From NCBI GenBank assembly GCA_016700055.1, contig CP064997.1:558001-622000 (forward strand): a DNA stretch of 64,000 nt. Direction: 5' to 3'. The DNA comes from Actinomycetota bacterium. GTDB lineage: Bacteria; Actinomycetota; Acidimicrobiia; Acidimicrobiales; Ilumatobacteraceae. Below are positions 44,703 to 57,303 of this stretch, piece by piece. Position 1 is the first letter of the stretch; each line of letters begins with the position of its first letter. A program made the position numbers and the translations under genes. The notes under the pieces were generated by a model. The model was not told where the DNA came from, ran no database searches, and saw only the letters and a list, made by a program, of their open reading frames with translations.

Positions 44703-45326
44703 GTGAGACCGCAGGCCACACGACCATCCGCCGACACTCCCAAGGCGGCGGACCAGGCGAGCCTCGACCTCTACTGGATCCCGCTGGGTGCCGGCGCCCG
44801 CGTCGTTCGGGCCAGCGGCCGGGCCTACGAGTCGATCGCCGCCCTGGTCCAGCGCCGGCTTCGATGCGATCTCTACCACTCGGCACTGGTCGCCCACCTG
44901 CCAGAGGGCACCGTGGTCGTCGAGATGACCCCGGTGCCGGCCGCTGCCGGCGATCGCGGCGTCGTCGGTCACGGCGCCGTCGGGGACCGCCTGCTCGGAC
45001 GGTTCCGCATCTTCCGCTACGAGATCCGCCGCTGGCGGGGTGGCACCATCCCCGACCTCGGCTTCGCGGTCGCCAGCCCGGTTCGCCTCACCACCGACGA
45101 ACGTGACGTGCGCGACGCCCTGCAACTTGTCGAGCAGGTGCCGACACCGGTGTGGGGCCGCGACGAGTTCGGCGCGGGCGAGATGTGGAACTCGAACTCC
45201 GTCGTGTCCTGGGTGCTCCAACGCGCCGACCTGATCGAAGCCGTCGGCGGGCCGCCGACGGGTGGGCGGGCGCCGGGCTGGAGCGCCGGAGTCGTCGTCG
45301 CCCGTCGCTACCCGGTCACCCCTTGA
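44703..45326 (+). CDS. Unknown protein next to the FAD oxidoreductase
   Basis: 207 aa from GTG. The protein contains LYWIPLGAGARVVRASGRAY then ESIAALVQRRLRCDLYHSAL and ends WSAGVVVARRYP; the WIPLGAGA, RYEIRRWRGG and MWNSNSVVSWVL segments look conserved-type but I know no function. No signal peptide or membrane span. It probably shares an operon with the oxidoreductase 16 bp upstream. Confidence 0.7.
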   Translation: MRPQATRPSADTPKAADQASLDLYWIPLGAGARVVRASGRAYESIAALVQRRLRCDLYHSALVAHLPEGTVVVEMTPVPAAAGDRGVVGHGAVGDRLLGRFRIFRYEIRRWRGGTIPDLGFAVASPVRLTTDERDVRDALQLVEQVPTPVWGRDEFGAGEMWNSNSVVSWVLQRADLIEAVGGPPTGGRAPGWSAGVVVARRYPVTP

Positions 45327-45491
45327 AACTGGCGCGACCCGCTTGCTCCCGAACGCATGACGGCGCTTCACCAGCCCAAGCGCAAGTTCGCCGACGCTGC
45401 CCATGGATAAGCTCTCGGGAAATGGTTTCGCCCCCGTGGACCGGCCGCGGTCACACGGACGACATGCGTTCGTCGGGATGGTCGAGTTGAG

Positions 45492-46604
45492 GTGGCTGGG
45501 ACAAGCGATCGATCGCCCGCCATGCCAATCTCGTCGTCCCAACGGTTGGCGCTCGGCGTGACCGATCCAGGCATTCCCGCCGACGCTTCGACCGGAGTGC
45601 TGGCCGGAGGTCTCGCCCCGCTGTCGGCCCACCCCCACGTCTCGTCGGGGTCGCTGCCGACGCCCGATCGCCTCATCGAGGCCGTGGAGGCGACTCTGGC
45701 GACGGTGCGGCAGGACAATCGCGGTGCCCTGTCCACGGTGTATCCGGCGTTGGCAGCGGCGAATCCCGATCACGTGGCGATCGCCCTCGCCGGAGTGAGT
45801 GGTCGGATGGTGAGCGCCGGCGACGACCACGTCCGGTTCACCATCATGAGCGTCGCCAAACCCTTCGTGCTCGCACTTGTGGCCGACGCGCTCGGCCCGG
45901 AAACGGTTCGGCAGCGGATCGGAGTCAACGCCACGGGGTTGAGCTTCAACTCGGCGGAGGCCATCGAGCGGATGCAGGGTGGGCGGACGAACCCGATGGT
46001 CAACGCCGGCGCCATCGCCACGGCGGGCATGGCTCCGGGCTCCGGTGCCGAGGAGAAATGGGAGTTCATCCTCGACGGCTTGTCGAGGTTGGCGGGTCGG
46101 CGCCTCGAACTCGACGAGGACGTGCTGGCGTCGGCGCGGGCGACGAACCACCAAAACCGGGCACTGGCCAACATGCTCCACACGCGCGGCGTCATTCGGT
46201 GCGATCCGGACGAGGCCGTCGACGTCTACACCCGTCAGAGTTGTGTGGCCCTCGACGTGCGCGACGTCGCTGTGCTGGGGGCCACCATCGCCAACGGCGG
46301 CCGCAACCCGATGTCCAATGACCAGGTGGTCAGTGCCGAGACCTGTCACGACGTGATGGCGGTAATGGCCACGGCCGGGCTCTACGAGACCTCGGGTGAT
46401 TGGTTGTGGGATGTCGGGCTGCCGGGCAAGAGCGGGATCGGCGGCGCGATCGTGGCCGCGTCGCCCGGCAAGGGCGGCTTGGCCACGTTCTCTCCGCTAC
46501 TCGACAGTGCCGGCAACAGCGTGCGCGGCCAGATCGCCGCCAAACTGCTGTCACACGAACTCGGACTCGACGTCTTCGCGACCCGGCCGAGCTCACCCGC
46601 CTGA
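45492..46604 (+). CDS. glsA: Glutaminase A
   Basis: Hydrolyses glutamine to glutamate and ammonia. Serine-beta-lactamase-like fold: catalytic SxxK in IMSVAKPF, then GGRTNPMVNAGAIAT, a LANMLHTRGVI segment, YTRQSC and GLPGKSGIGGAIVA with the KSG motif. 370 aa is slightly long because of an N-terminal extension; GTG 45492 is used, and ATG 45522 is an alternative. Confidence 0.92.
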   Translation: MAGTSDRSPAMPISSSQRLALGVTDPGIPADASTGVLAGGLAPLSAHPHVSSGSLPTPDRLIEAVEATLATVRQDNRGALSTVYPALAAANPDHVAIALAGVSGRMVSAGDDHVRFTIMSVAKPFVLALVADALGPETVRQRIGVNATGLSFNSAEAIERMQGGRTNPMVNAGAIATAGMAPGSGAEEKWEFILDGLSRLAGRRLELDEDVLASARATNHQNRALANMLHTRGVIRCDPDEAVDVYTRQSCVALDVRDVAVLGATIANGGRNPMSNDQVVSAETCHDVMAVMATAGLYETSGDWLWDVGLPGKSGIGGAIVAASPGKGGLATFSPLLDSAGNSVRGQIAAKLLSHELGLDVFATRPSSPA

Positions 46605-46646
46605 CGACGGTATTTTTCGTCGCGACGAAGCGATTCGGAGGTGGTG

Positions 46647-47354
46647 ATGGCGTGGAGTTCGGTGGCAGGCCCGTGGGCGGACCTGCGCGAGCGGCTCCGC
46701 GACGCGTCTGCGCACCGCTCGTGGACGATCGATGCAAACGACGGCATCACCGCCACGGCCGGGCTCTTATTGGGCTTTGCCGGGGCAGGCGCGTCAAGCC
46801 GTGTGCTCTTGTTCACGGCAGCGGCGGCGACGATCGCCGGCGGGCTCAGCGTGGGCGGGGCCTCGTGGGCCGAGCAGGCAGCCGAGCGGGACGCACAACT
46901 GCTATACGCGAGGCGAGAGAGCGACGACCTCGCGGCGAATCCAACTGCGGAGATCGAGGAGTTGGCGCGCCACTGGGAAGAGCGCGGTCTCACCGCCGAG
47001 ACCGCTCGAGAGGTCGCGCACCAACTCCACGCACATGACGCCCTGGCCGCGCAGCTCGACTGGGAGTACGACTTCGCCGAACCGGTTCCGGCGACCTTCC
47101 CGCTCTGGTTCGGTGTCGGCTCCGGCGTGGCGTACATGCTCGGCGCAGTCGTGTCGTTGCTGATCATCTACTTCACACCGGTCGACGTCGAGCCATGGGC
47201 GATTCTGACTGCCGTGACGTTCACCTTGTGGATGTCGTCGATCGTGTCCTCACGGACCGGGCAGCTGATGCGGCGCCGAATGCTGGCGCGCACCCTCGTG
47301 GTTGGCATCCTGACGATGGCCGTGAGCTACGTGGCCGGCGAACTGCTCCTCTGA
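46647..47354 (+). CDS. VIT1/CCC1-family membrane protein
   Basis: 235 aa. Opening DANDGITATAGLLLGFAGAG, then SVGGASWAEQAAERDAQ, is the family signature; hydrophobic spans before and after a long cytosolic helical segment rich in Glu (EELARHWEERGLTAETA) that resembles the metal-binding domain of iron/manganese transporters of the VIT1/CCC1 group. Transport of Fe or Mn is inferred from the family. ATG 46647 has GGAGG 6 bases upstream; GTGs at 46641 and 46644 are possible. Confidence 0.85.
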   Translation: MAWSSVAGPWADLRERLRDASAHRSWTIDANDGITATAGLLLGFAGAGASSRVLLFTAAAATIAGGLSVGGASWAEQAAERDAQLLYARRESDDLAANPTAEIEELARHWEERGLTAETAREVAHQLHAHDALAAQLDWEYDFAEPVPATFPLWFGVGSGVAYMLGAVVSLLIIYFTPVDVEPWAILTAVTFTLWMSSIVSSRTGQLMRRRMLARTLVVGILTMAVSYVAGELLL

Positions 47355-47436
47355 CACGCGCGCCGGCATCGGGTGTAGCTCGAACACGCTGCTCCGCGTC
47401 GGATCGCGCGATAGCTGCACCACTACCCTGTTCGAC

Positions 47437-48924
47437 GTGGGCGAACGCTTCACACGGTGGAGCTCGCTTGCCGCGGTGACCGTCTCGCTCGTGCTCGTGG
47501 GGTGTGCTTCAGGCCAGGACTCAGACACCGCTCCCGCCCCCGTCGAGCCCGGTGCGCCGCTCACTGCGGATGACCTCGCCGAGTTCGGCGGCGTTGCGGT
47601 CATCGACGTCGCCTCGCGTTGCACGGCGACACTCATCGAGACCGGCGTCGACAGCGCCCCGGCCTACCTGCTCACGAACGGTCACTGCGTCGGGCTCGAC
47701 AGCAGCCCAGCAAACCGCACGATCGTCGACGCCGAGGCGTTCGGCGACGCCACGTTCTTCCAGACGAGCGACACACCGGACGCCGACCGCCTCCGCGTGC
47801 CGGTGGTGCGGACCGAGTACGCAACGATGCGCGGGGTGGACCTCGCGATCGTGCGGCTCGACGCGACCCTCGGCGAACTGCGCGCCGACCATGCGATACC
47901 GCTGCCGATCGCCGCGGAGCCTGCTGCTGCGGGCGCGAAGGTCGTCAACATCGCGGCGCCGACTCAGGGACTCGACGACGACGAGTGGGTGCTACGTCGA
48001 GGCGACTGCAAGATCGGCAACACCACCGATCTCATCGAGTTCACGTGGTTCTGGTTGGATGCGCAGTCGAACGATTGCCCTGGCGTGCTGGGCGGATCGT
48101 CCGGCTCGCCGCTGATCGCTGCCGGCGTCGTGATGTCGATCATCAACACGACGAACACCGGCGTGCCCGAGGGTCGCGGCGACACGTGTTACCTGGGCAA
48201 GCCCTGTGAGGTCGACGGTGCAGCGGCCGTCTCCATGCCCGAAACGAGCTACGGGGTGGACGTGGCAGGGGTCGGATCGTGCTTCGTCGACGGCGTCTTC
48301 GTGCTCGGCGCGCCCTGCCCGCTCGACGTTTCGACGCTGTGGGACATCGCAGGCGGGGGGATCTTCGGAGCCGACGGGGTCGACAGTGGCGGACTGACGC
48401 CGCAACTCAAGCTTCGCAGCGATTCCGACGTCGACGTCGCCGTGTCCGCCGCCATCCCAATCGGCGAGGCGTCGCGGTGTGCGGACGCCTCCACGTACGC
48501 AGATGCCGAGCTCGTGTCGGTCGCTGCGGACTCCGAGGAGGCGGTGATCGTGCCCGTGCCGCTGCCGTCCGAGCACGGGTTCGTACTGCTGTGCGCCGCG
48601 GTGCCGGGCGAGGAGGCGGTCGCGGCTCGATTCGTCTACTCGATCGACACGATCGCACCGACCGACGGCCCCAGCCTGGCAGTGGCGAAGAACGACGACG
48701 GCGTGATCATGGTGGATCCGCGCTTCGCGATTCCCGACATCGCCGACATCCACGTGCTCTTCGGCGATCCGAGCACGACGGACTGCGCCAAGCGCTCCGA
48801 ATACCGTCCCTACCTGCGACAGTCCTTCTTCTTCGACCCCGACGAACAGCCCGTCCGGTTCCGCGCGGTCGGGTTCGACATGGCCGGAAACGAGTCACCG
48901 GTAACCGACGAGGTGCTCGAATGA
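47437..48924 (+). CDS. Trypsin-like serine protease lipoprotein
   Basis: 495 aa. Signal peptide with lipobox LVLVGC. Catalytic triad: His in LLTNGHCV, Asp in GVDLAIVRL, Ser in GGSSGSPLIA; cysteines around the active site suggest disulfides. A C-terminal beta-rich part of ~200 aa (ending FRAVGFDMAGNESPVTDE) resembles a fibronectin-like adhesion or substrate-binding module. Cell-surface protease with unknown substrate. Confidence 0.85.
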   Translation: MGERFTRWSSLAAVTVSLVLVGCASGQDSDTAPAPVEPGAPLTADDLAEFGGVAVIDVASRCTATLIETGVDSAPAYLLTNGHCVGLDSSPANRTIVDAEAFGDATFFQTSDTPDADRLRVPVVRTEYATMRGVDLAIVRLDATLGELRADHAIPLPIAAEPAAAGAKVVNIAAPTQGLDDDEWVLRRGDCKIGNTTDLIEFTWFWLDAQSNDCPGVLGGSSGSPLIAAGVVMSIINTTNTGVPEGRGDTCYLGKPCEVDGAAAVSMPETSYGVDVAGVGSCFVDGVFVLGAPCPLDVSTLWDIAGGGIFGADGVDSGGLTPQLKLRSDSDVDVAVSAAIPIGEASRCADASTYADAELVSVAADSEEAVIVPVPLPSEHGFVLLCAAVPGEEAVAARFVYSIDTIAPTDGPSLAVAKNDDGVIMVDPRFAIPDIADIHVLFGDPSTTDCAKRSEYRPYLRQSFFFDPDEQPVRFRAVGFDMAGNESPVTDEVLE

Positions 48925-49036
48925 CGAGGCCCACGACGGCGATCGCCGGTGTTCTACTACCGGCTTCTCGAGGGTGGCCAGGAGTAGTCCTCGCGGTGGT
49001 GAGCAGGTAGATCCGCGGTGTCGGCCGTCTCGATTG

Positions 49037-51584
<2,548 letters not shown>

Positions 51585-51604
<20 letters not shown>

Positions 51605-53174
51605 CCGTACCCATCGGTCGGATCAACGACTCGATGTAGGCGATCTCGTTATCCGTGATGCCATACTTGGCATACAGCTCCTCACTTGTCCAGACGCGAT
51701 CCCACGTCTGCTGCGGAACCCACAGGTAGGTGTCGGCTTTGGTGTGTTGAGTAATCTTGCGAAGCGAAACGAGGAAGCGGAGAAACCGCGTACGGTAATA
51801 GCTCACGACACTCTCGGCCTCTTCTCTGGTCTCCGTCTTCACGAAGAGGAACGACTGCGTACAGACCGACGGCCCGTCGGCCACCCACGGTGGTCCGAGC
51901 ACAAGGTCGACACCATTGCGCTCGCGCTCACGCCCCGATCCCGCCTCTGGGATGAGCGCCTTGAAGCCGTCGATGGCACCGTGGTTCGTCGTTACCTCGT
52001 CTCGAGATACCCACGCGGTGAACCTGCCGTTCGGGCTTGTTGCATAGAACCTGATATCACCGCTGTTCGGCGCCTCTCGGTACCCTGCGTAGTTCGAGAC
52101 AAAGCCGAACGCCGTTCTGGCGGAGAGAACCCGGGCCAAGGAAGGTTCTCCCCTGCTCAGAACCTTGTGAAGGATGCTCAACGCTCGGTCGTCTCGAACG
52201 AACACATCGAACTCGTCGAGCGAGCGACTCGTCGGGCCGATCGCCTGGCCCGCTCTCACTGTTGTCACGTTGCACGTTCCGTTATAGGTCGAATCCCACA
52301 AGAACCAACAGGCTCCGCCATTGATCCCAACAGAGGAAAACACCTCGGCCGCGTTCGGGTAGTCGACAAGAACTCGGATCCGAGTGTCACTCAGCATGGC
52401 TTTTCGGAACTCGGCCAGCCCAAGCCCACCGGCCATCCACCGCGACGGAACAACCATGCACAGATAGCGCGGTTCCAGGTGCTTCGCCTGCTCAACGAAG
52501 TGGTGGTAAATCGGCACGTCGCGCGTACCGCCATCAGAACCGAGCTGATACGGCGGGTTGCCAATAATGACGTCGAACTTCACGCTGTCTCCAAAGATAT
52601 CGGCGATTGTGGCCTTGATGTCGTGCGTGTGGATGAACGCGTAGGCGTGCGTCTCAAGGTCCCCGCTCCGCCCGTACTCGCCCTCCGCCGCGTTGCAGAA
52701 CCTGCACCGACCACCAGCCCAGGTGTGCTCCATCCGTTCGTACCATATGTTCCCCGACGCGGAGTGGAACGACTTGGCGATTGAGTGCTTACCGTTGGCC
52801 AACTTCGAGCAGTAGAGGCTGCGGCGAGCGAGCAGGCTGGTCAGCTCGGTGATCGCGATGCCGTACACCTGCTTCGTAAGGATGTGGTCCACTCGCTCGT
52901 TCAGGTCCGGCATCTCGTACGCCAGCCCAGCCACGAGGCGCTTCGTGATCTCGCGAGTAAAGACGCCTGACTTCGTGAACGGATCGAGGAAGCGGAGGGT
53001 CGGGTCCTCCCAGATGCTCAATCCGCCGTTCGCCTGTCGCCAGGCTCGCTCAAGTGCGTCGAGCATCTGGTTCGCCAGCTCGGGTGGTGTGAAGACCTCA
53101 TCGTTCGACAGGTTGGCGATGCACGTCAGCACGTCGGGGTTGCGTCCCTGAAACGCGAGCGGAGCCCTGCTCAT
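51585..53174 (-). CDS. Eco57I-type N6-adenine methylase
   Basis: 529 aa. Motif IV, FDVIIGNPPYQLG, is intact; motif I appears as FLDPFTKSGVFTREIT, a degenerate DPAxGSG; KQVYGIAITELTSLLARRSL is the conserved linker, and CRFCNAAEGEYG is a possible zinc knuckle. Members of this family pair with GIY-YIG helicase proteins as restriction-modification-like units. The sequence ends WTSEELYAKYGITDNEIAYI. It overlaps the neighbours on both sides (4 and 20 bp), so all three genes are co-translated. Confidence 0.85.
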
Positions 53175-53872
53175 CGAGCGATCTCCACCACCGTCATGGA
53201 CGGGTAGGTACGCGTTGGGATGAACACGTCGTGCTCCTCAAGTTCTGCGAACAACGTCCCTTCGATCGACGAGCGCTGTGTGAGGGTGTCGAATCGGAAG
53301 TCTCGGCGCTGGAACCTGCCCTTGCCGAGGTAGCCCCACTCGGGGAACATGATCGCCTCGCCCGTCGATGTCGTCATGTCGAGTGCGTTGCCTTGGACGA
53401 TGTTGGCCTCGACAACGACCTGGGCCGCCCCGAACCACTCGTCCCCGACGCCCTTGCCGAGGTAGTCGAAGAGCGTGTGGAGGAGGTTGACACGGCATTC
53501 GGCGGCGTTGTCTGGCAAGAGCTCGATGCCGTAGATGCACATCAGCGCAAGGAGCGCGTGATGGCGCTTCTCGAAGTCGCTCCTGCCGAACCGCTCGTGA
53601 ACCGTCGCGAGCTTCCGGCGGAGGACCGGGACGAGGAAGTTCCCCGATCCACACGCTGGTTCGAGGAAGCGCGCGTCGATCCTCTCCGACTCTCCTTTGA
53701 CAAGATCCAGCATCGCCTCAACAAGCCAAGCCGGTGTGAAGACTTCTCCATGGTCCGCTACGCGTCGACGCGACTTGACCAACGCCTCCCCAGTGCGCTG
53801 CGCCAGTCCAGCGGGGCGGTCTTCTGGTGAGCGGCTCGTCTCAGCGCCCGTTTCCTCGATCGACCCACCCAT
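53171..53872 (-). CDS. Short N6-DNA-methylase-like protein
   Basis: 233 aa. An intact motif I, FLEPACGSGNFLVPVLRRKL, is preceded by HGEVFTPAWLVEAMLDLV, and CIYGIELLPDNAAECRVNLL follows. No NPPY motif IV is found, so on its own it should bind SAM but not have a full catalytic pocket; the following gene provides NPPY. It could be a half-methylase working with it, or a regulatory relic. It overlaps that gene by ATGA. Confidence 0.8.
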   Translation of the reverse strand: MGGSIEETGAETSRSPEDRPAGLAQRTGEALVKSRRRVADHGEVFTPAWLVEAMLDLVKGESERIDARFLEPACGSGNFLVPVLRRKLATVHERFGRSDFEKRHHALLALMCIYGIELLPDNAAECRVNLLHTLFDYLGKGVGDEWFGAAQVVVEANIVQGNALDMTTSTGEAIMFPEWGYLGKGRFQRRDFRFDTLTQRSSIEGTLFAELEEHDVFIPTRTYPSMTVVEIAR

Positions 53873-54248
53873 CGCCTCGATGGTAGTTGCGGGCTGGCTC
53901 CGGCCGGCGCCTACCTGAGCTGCAGTGCCATGGGTGATCGTTCACGCTGAGTCATTCCTCCGGGAGGGGCGGCCCGTCACCAGTTCTTGCCGCTTCCGCA
54001 CCCCACCAAAGTCCCGCACCGTCTCCGAGCCCCTCGCCCGGCCCGCCCGGCAGCGTCGTGGCACCCCCTCACCGGGGTGCTGGTCGCCGCTGAACGCTTG
54101 GGCAATAGCCGCGGTCCTGGTCACCAGCCGGGAACACGCGTGTGCTGCCGTTTGCCCACGTCGCTGACAGCCTGTCGACTTCTCGCGACCCTGGCGGCAC
54201 GATTCGCAAGGCCTCGTTGGCGCGATCCTCGAGGTTGGCCACCCCCAG
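53873..54248. other. Intergenic, no gene recognised
   Basis: 376 bp between the unknown 628-aa gene and the methylase operon. No convincing coding sequence or strong hairpin was seen; it should hold the promoter of the methylase-helicase operon. Confidence 0.4.
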
Positions 54249-56135
54249 TCAGCGTTGCTGATCTCCACGCGGCTTGTCGGGATCGAAACCCAGTCGCCGG
54301 ACGACATCGCGAAAGGTGGCGTCGACCGACTCGCGTATCCGAGCTGGCCGACGGACATCGCCGCTGATGCCAATGCTCAGCAAGTAGTTGTTGAGAGGAA
54401 CATCTTGAAGCTCGGAGGCCTGCCATTCCTGCAGCAGCCTCGCAACGTCGTAGCCGTGCTCGTGGAGGCCCTCGATTTCGTCCACGTCCTCGAGGTCAAG
54501 TAGGCAGAGTCCACTGATACAGGCATCGGTGAAGAATCCCTCCTGCCGTAGCCGCTCTCGAATGTACTGATAGCTGAGCGGATTGACGGGAAACCCACCA
54601 CCGACAACCAGTACGGGTACGAGGACAGGCACATGTCCTCGCCTTGCGATGCGTGTGAGCGGCTCCTCGTCCTCGAGGAAGCACATCATAGCGCCATCTA
54701 TCTGTCGACACTTGCCGATGACCAGACGATCGAAGTCGGTCTCAAGCTTTGCCAGATCGGCGAAGACACGTGCCTGAACCGACAGGCGCCCGCTGACGAC
54801 TTCGACAAACAGCAAGGCGCCTCCGACGTCGACGATCGCATCGCAGCGAGGGACTCTCGGCCCGTACGCGGACTTCAAGTCGCCCTCGGTGTAGTAGTTG
54901 CTGCCTCCGGCAAGGTCGATCGGGGCGAGCCGCCGAAGTGACGTCTCGACCAACTCCTCGACCATCGAACCGAATGCTGTCCGAAACGATTCAGCCTCAC
55001 ACTCGGACCTCTGCTTCAGTGCGTCGTGGACGTTCCAGAACAGTCCGGATGTGCAACGCCTCCAGAGCATCTGCTCATCGAGAACGATGACCCCGCCCTC
55101 GACGCCGAGAACTGGCCTCGACTCAACCGCGAGTAGATCGAACTCCGATACCGGTGGCCCGAGAGTTCCGAGGCTCTCCTCCAACTCCTGTACGAGGAAC
55201 GCATAGCATCGGTCCCGGATGTCATCCGGTACTGCAGGATCGATCGACCGTTTGAGCTGGACTGGTTTACGGGGTTCCCACGTTGTCACATGGGCCATCA
55301 AGGCAAATCCGATCGCAAGTGCATCTTCGATCTCAACTCCGACGAATCTCTCGAACAGGTCGGCAGCCGGCGCGCCCAGATCGCGGACTGTGTGTAAGCC
55401 GAACTCGCGCCACAGTCGGATCGTCCGGTCCATGGAGGCGTAGACGTCCTCCTGGCTTCCCAACGCCCCCAGGTTCATCAACGCCAGCATCATCCGACGG
55501 TTCGCTAGCTCCGGTTCAGAATCGTCGATGCTCTTCCGGCTGAAGAGCTTCACCCCGGCGAGGTGGACGAAGAGGGTGGCGTGAAGCGGCGTGGTCTTGT
55601 CGTCGAGCGGTTCTGCGCGAGGCGGGACACCGATCAACCACCGCAGAGACAGCAGCACGGGCTGAGGAGCGACGATGAGGCGGCCCAGCCCACCCGTATT
55701 CGCATTCATGGATGCCTGGAAGCGATCGCGTACATCGGGCGCGAGCGCTGAGCTGAAGCCGGCCGTCAACTCGGTTCGACGTTCCGCATTCCCGATGATG
55801 CGGTTGACCGCTACGGTTGCGCGGATCAGCGACGGTCTCCGATGCTCGTCTGCGGCACCCTCCAAATCCAGCCGATCGGCGAAGCCGGGCAGGTACTCCT
55901 CGAGGGTCACGTAGGTGCCGACGAAGGCGTGAAACGCCGGCTCCGCGCTTGGTACCCAGAAGCCCGATCTCGTGTCGCGTCCGCCCAGCTGACCGAGCGC
56001 CTGGACCGCGCTACCTGTGAGATATGGGATGCCCTCCTGGGGAACGAACAGGAAATCGTCGTGAATCCCGGACCCACTACCCAGAAGGCTGCTCGGCTGA
56101 TCCAGCTCGCGTGAAGGATCACCACCGGAAATCAC
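54249..56135 (-). CDS. Unknown 628-aa protein with possible PD-(D/E)xK core
   Basis: Starts at GTG, no signal peptide. N-terminal ~400 residues are mostly helical without a recognised domain. Around residues 420-470, CDAIVDVGGALLFVEVVSGR resembles the D-x(n)-E-x-K core of PD-(D/E)xK nucleases, though Lys is replaced by Ser, and YYTEGDLKSAYGPRVPRCDA precedes it. A C-terminal DACISGLCLLDLEDVDEIEG follows. It lies upstream of the methylase-helicase operon, separated by 376 bp. It may be a nuclease, or a sensor of a defence locus; neither is shown. Confidence 0.6.
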   Translation of the reverse strand: MISGGDPSRELDQPSSLLGSGSGIHDDFLFVPQEGIPYLTGSAVQALGQLGGRDTRSGFWVPSAEPAFHAFVGTYVTLEEYLPGFADRLDLEGAADEHRRPSLIRATVAVNRIIGNAERRTELTAGFSSALAPDVRDRFQASMNANTGGLGRLIVAPQPVLLSLRWLIGVPPRAEPLDDKTTPLHATLFVHLAGVKLFSRKSIDDSEPELANRRMMLALMNLGALGSQEDVYASMDRTIRLWREFGLHTVRDLGAPAADLFERFVGVEIEDALAIGFALMAHVTTWEPRKPVQLKRSIDPAVPDDIRDRCYAFLVQELEESLGTLGPPVSEFDLLAVESRPVLGVEGGVIVLDEQMLWRRCTSGLFWNVHDALKQRSECEAESFRTAFGSMVEELVETSLRRLAPIDLAGGSNYYTEGDLKSAYGPRVPRCDAIVDVGGALLFVEVVSGRLSVQARVFADLAKLETDFDRLVIGKCRQIDGAMMCFLEDEEPLTRIARRGHVPVLVPVLVVGGGFPVNPLSYQYIRERLRQEGFFTDACISGLCLLDLEDVDEIEGLHEHGYDVARLLQEWQASELQDVPLNNYLLSIGISGDVRRPARIRESVDATFRDVVRRLGFDPDKPRGDQQR

Positions 56136-56799
56136 GACAGCACCCCCCGTAGCAGTGAATGGCAGCGTCGGGAGGCGCAGCTCCCTGAGTCGAACAGCTC
56201 CGGGGTCGCAGCGTCATCTCGTCGCTCTCGCTTCACTCCTACCGCATGAGGATGCGAGAGCGTTGGCGATCGTGGCAGAACGGACTGCGAGATCCCACAT
56301 CGCACGTGTCGCCTTCAACCAGGACGGCAACGCGACCGCTTGCGGGTCGGGCCGATCACGGTCGACGTGGCGAGGTTCGGACGGAGCCGTTTCCCGACTG
56401 TGGATGCAAATAGGCCGGCTCAACGACGACGAACCTCATTTCGACATGGCGTGAACGTCTTCCATCTCGACGAGAGTACGGCGAGGGTGTGGCAACCTAC
56501 GTCCGAGCACCCGGAAGGGTCGGCGCGTTGCATGAGATCGCGGGATCCGTGTCGGCGACCACGCCGAGACGCACCGCATCGGTCATTGGTGTCTACCACG
56601 AACCGGGAGCAGCTCAGGTAGTGGTCCGTGACGTTGCGATAGGAGTCTGAGACCTGTCAAGTGAGTGGAGCGAGCACGAGGTCGCGAGGGCCAATAGCCC
56701 GTCCGCCTGGAAGGACAGGCTATAGACGAACACAACCGTTTCCCTAAGCGTGATCGCCAGGTGTCCACATGATCAGACGATTGGTGGAAGGGCCCGGTA
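56136..56799. other. Gene-poor gap between defence locus and cinA
   Basis: No coding sequence that I trust in 664 bp. A hairpin at 56694-56723 (ATAGCC and GGCTAT arms with inner GTCC/GGAC) lies near the right end. A 16-bp string GTCCGTGACGTTGCGA at about 56623 also occurs near 38.2 kb, suggesting shared mobile history. Confidence 0.45.
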
Positions 56800-57262
56800 A
56801 TGCAGGATGAGGATGTTGCGAATCAGGTCGCGCAGCTCCTGGACGGTCGCTGCATCGCCACCGCCGAGTCGTGCACAGCCGGCCGAATTGCCGAGGTGCT
56901 GGCGTGCGTGGCACAGGCGAGCGATTTCCTGCGCGGCGGTGTGGTCGCCTATCAGGAAGCGGTCAAGCGCGAGCTGTTGGGAGTGACGGCGAAGTCGGTG
57001 CTCACCCACGAAGCGGCCGAGCAGATGGCGGCGGGTGTTGCTCGGCCAATCGACGCGCAGGTTGCGGTATCCACGACGGGGGTAGCGGGCGACGAGATGG
57101 AAGATGGCACGCCGCCCGGAACGGTGTACATCGGTACCGCTGTCGACGGCACAGCCCACAGCAGAGTCCACCAGTTCGACGCCTCGCCCAAAGAGGTCTG
57201 CGACCGAGCCCGGCGCCAGGCCACTGCTCGACCTCGCCGATGCCCTGACGAACCGGGTGTAG
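56800..57262 (+). pseudogene. cinA: CinA C-terminal (PncC-like) gene, frameshifted
   Basis: Nicotinamide-nucleotide amidase domain: IATAESCTAGRIAEVLACVA, QASDFLRGGVVAYQEAVKRE, AVSTTGVAGDEMEDGTPPGT. The frame is good to about codon 137 (CDRARRQAT); the expected end LLDLADALTNRV then stop lies in the next frame, so one extra base lies near 57205-57228. Read straight through, the frame would fuse into the SulP gene, which is spurious. GTG-like start at 56800 (ATG in GTAATGCAGGATG). Either a recent mutation or a sequencing error. Confidence 0.75.
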
Positions 57263-57303
57263 ACGTTCGTTCACGAATACGCTCCTTCGGTGAACCTGAG
57301 GCG

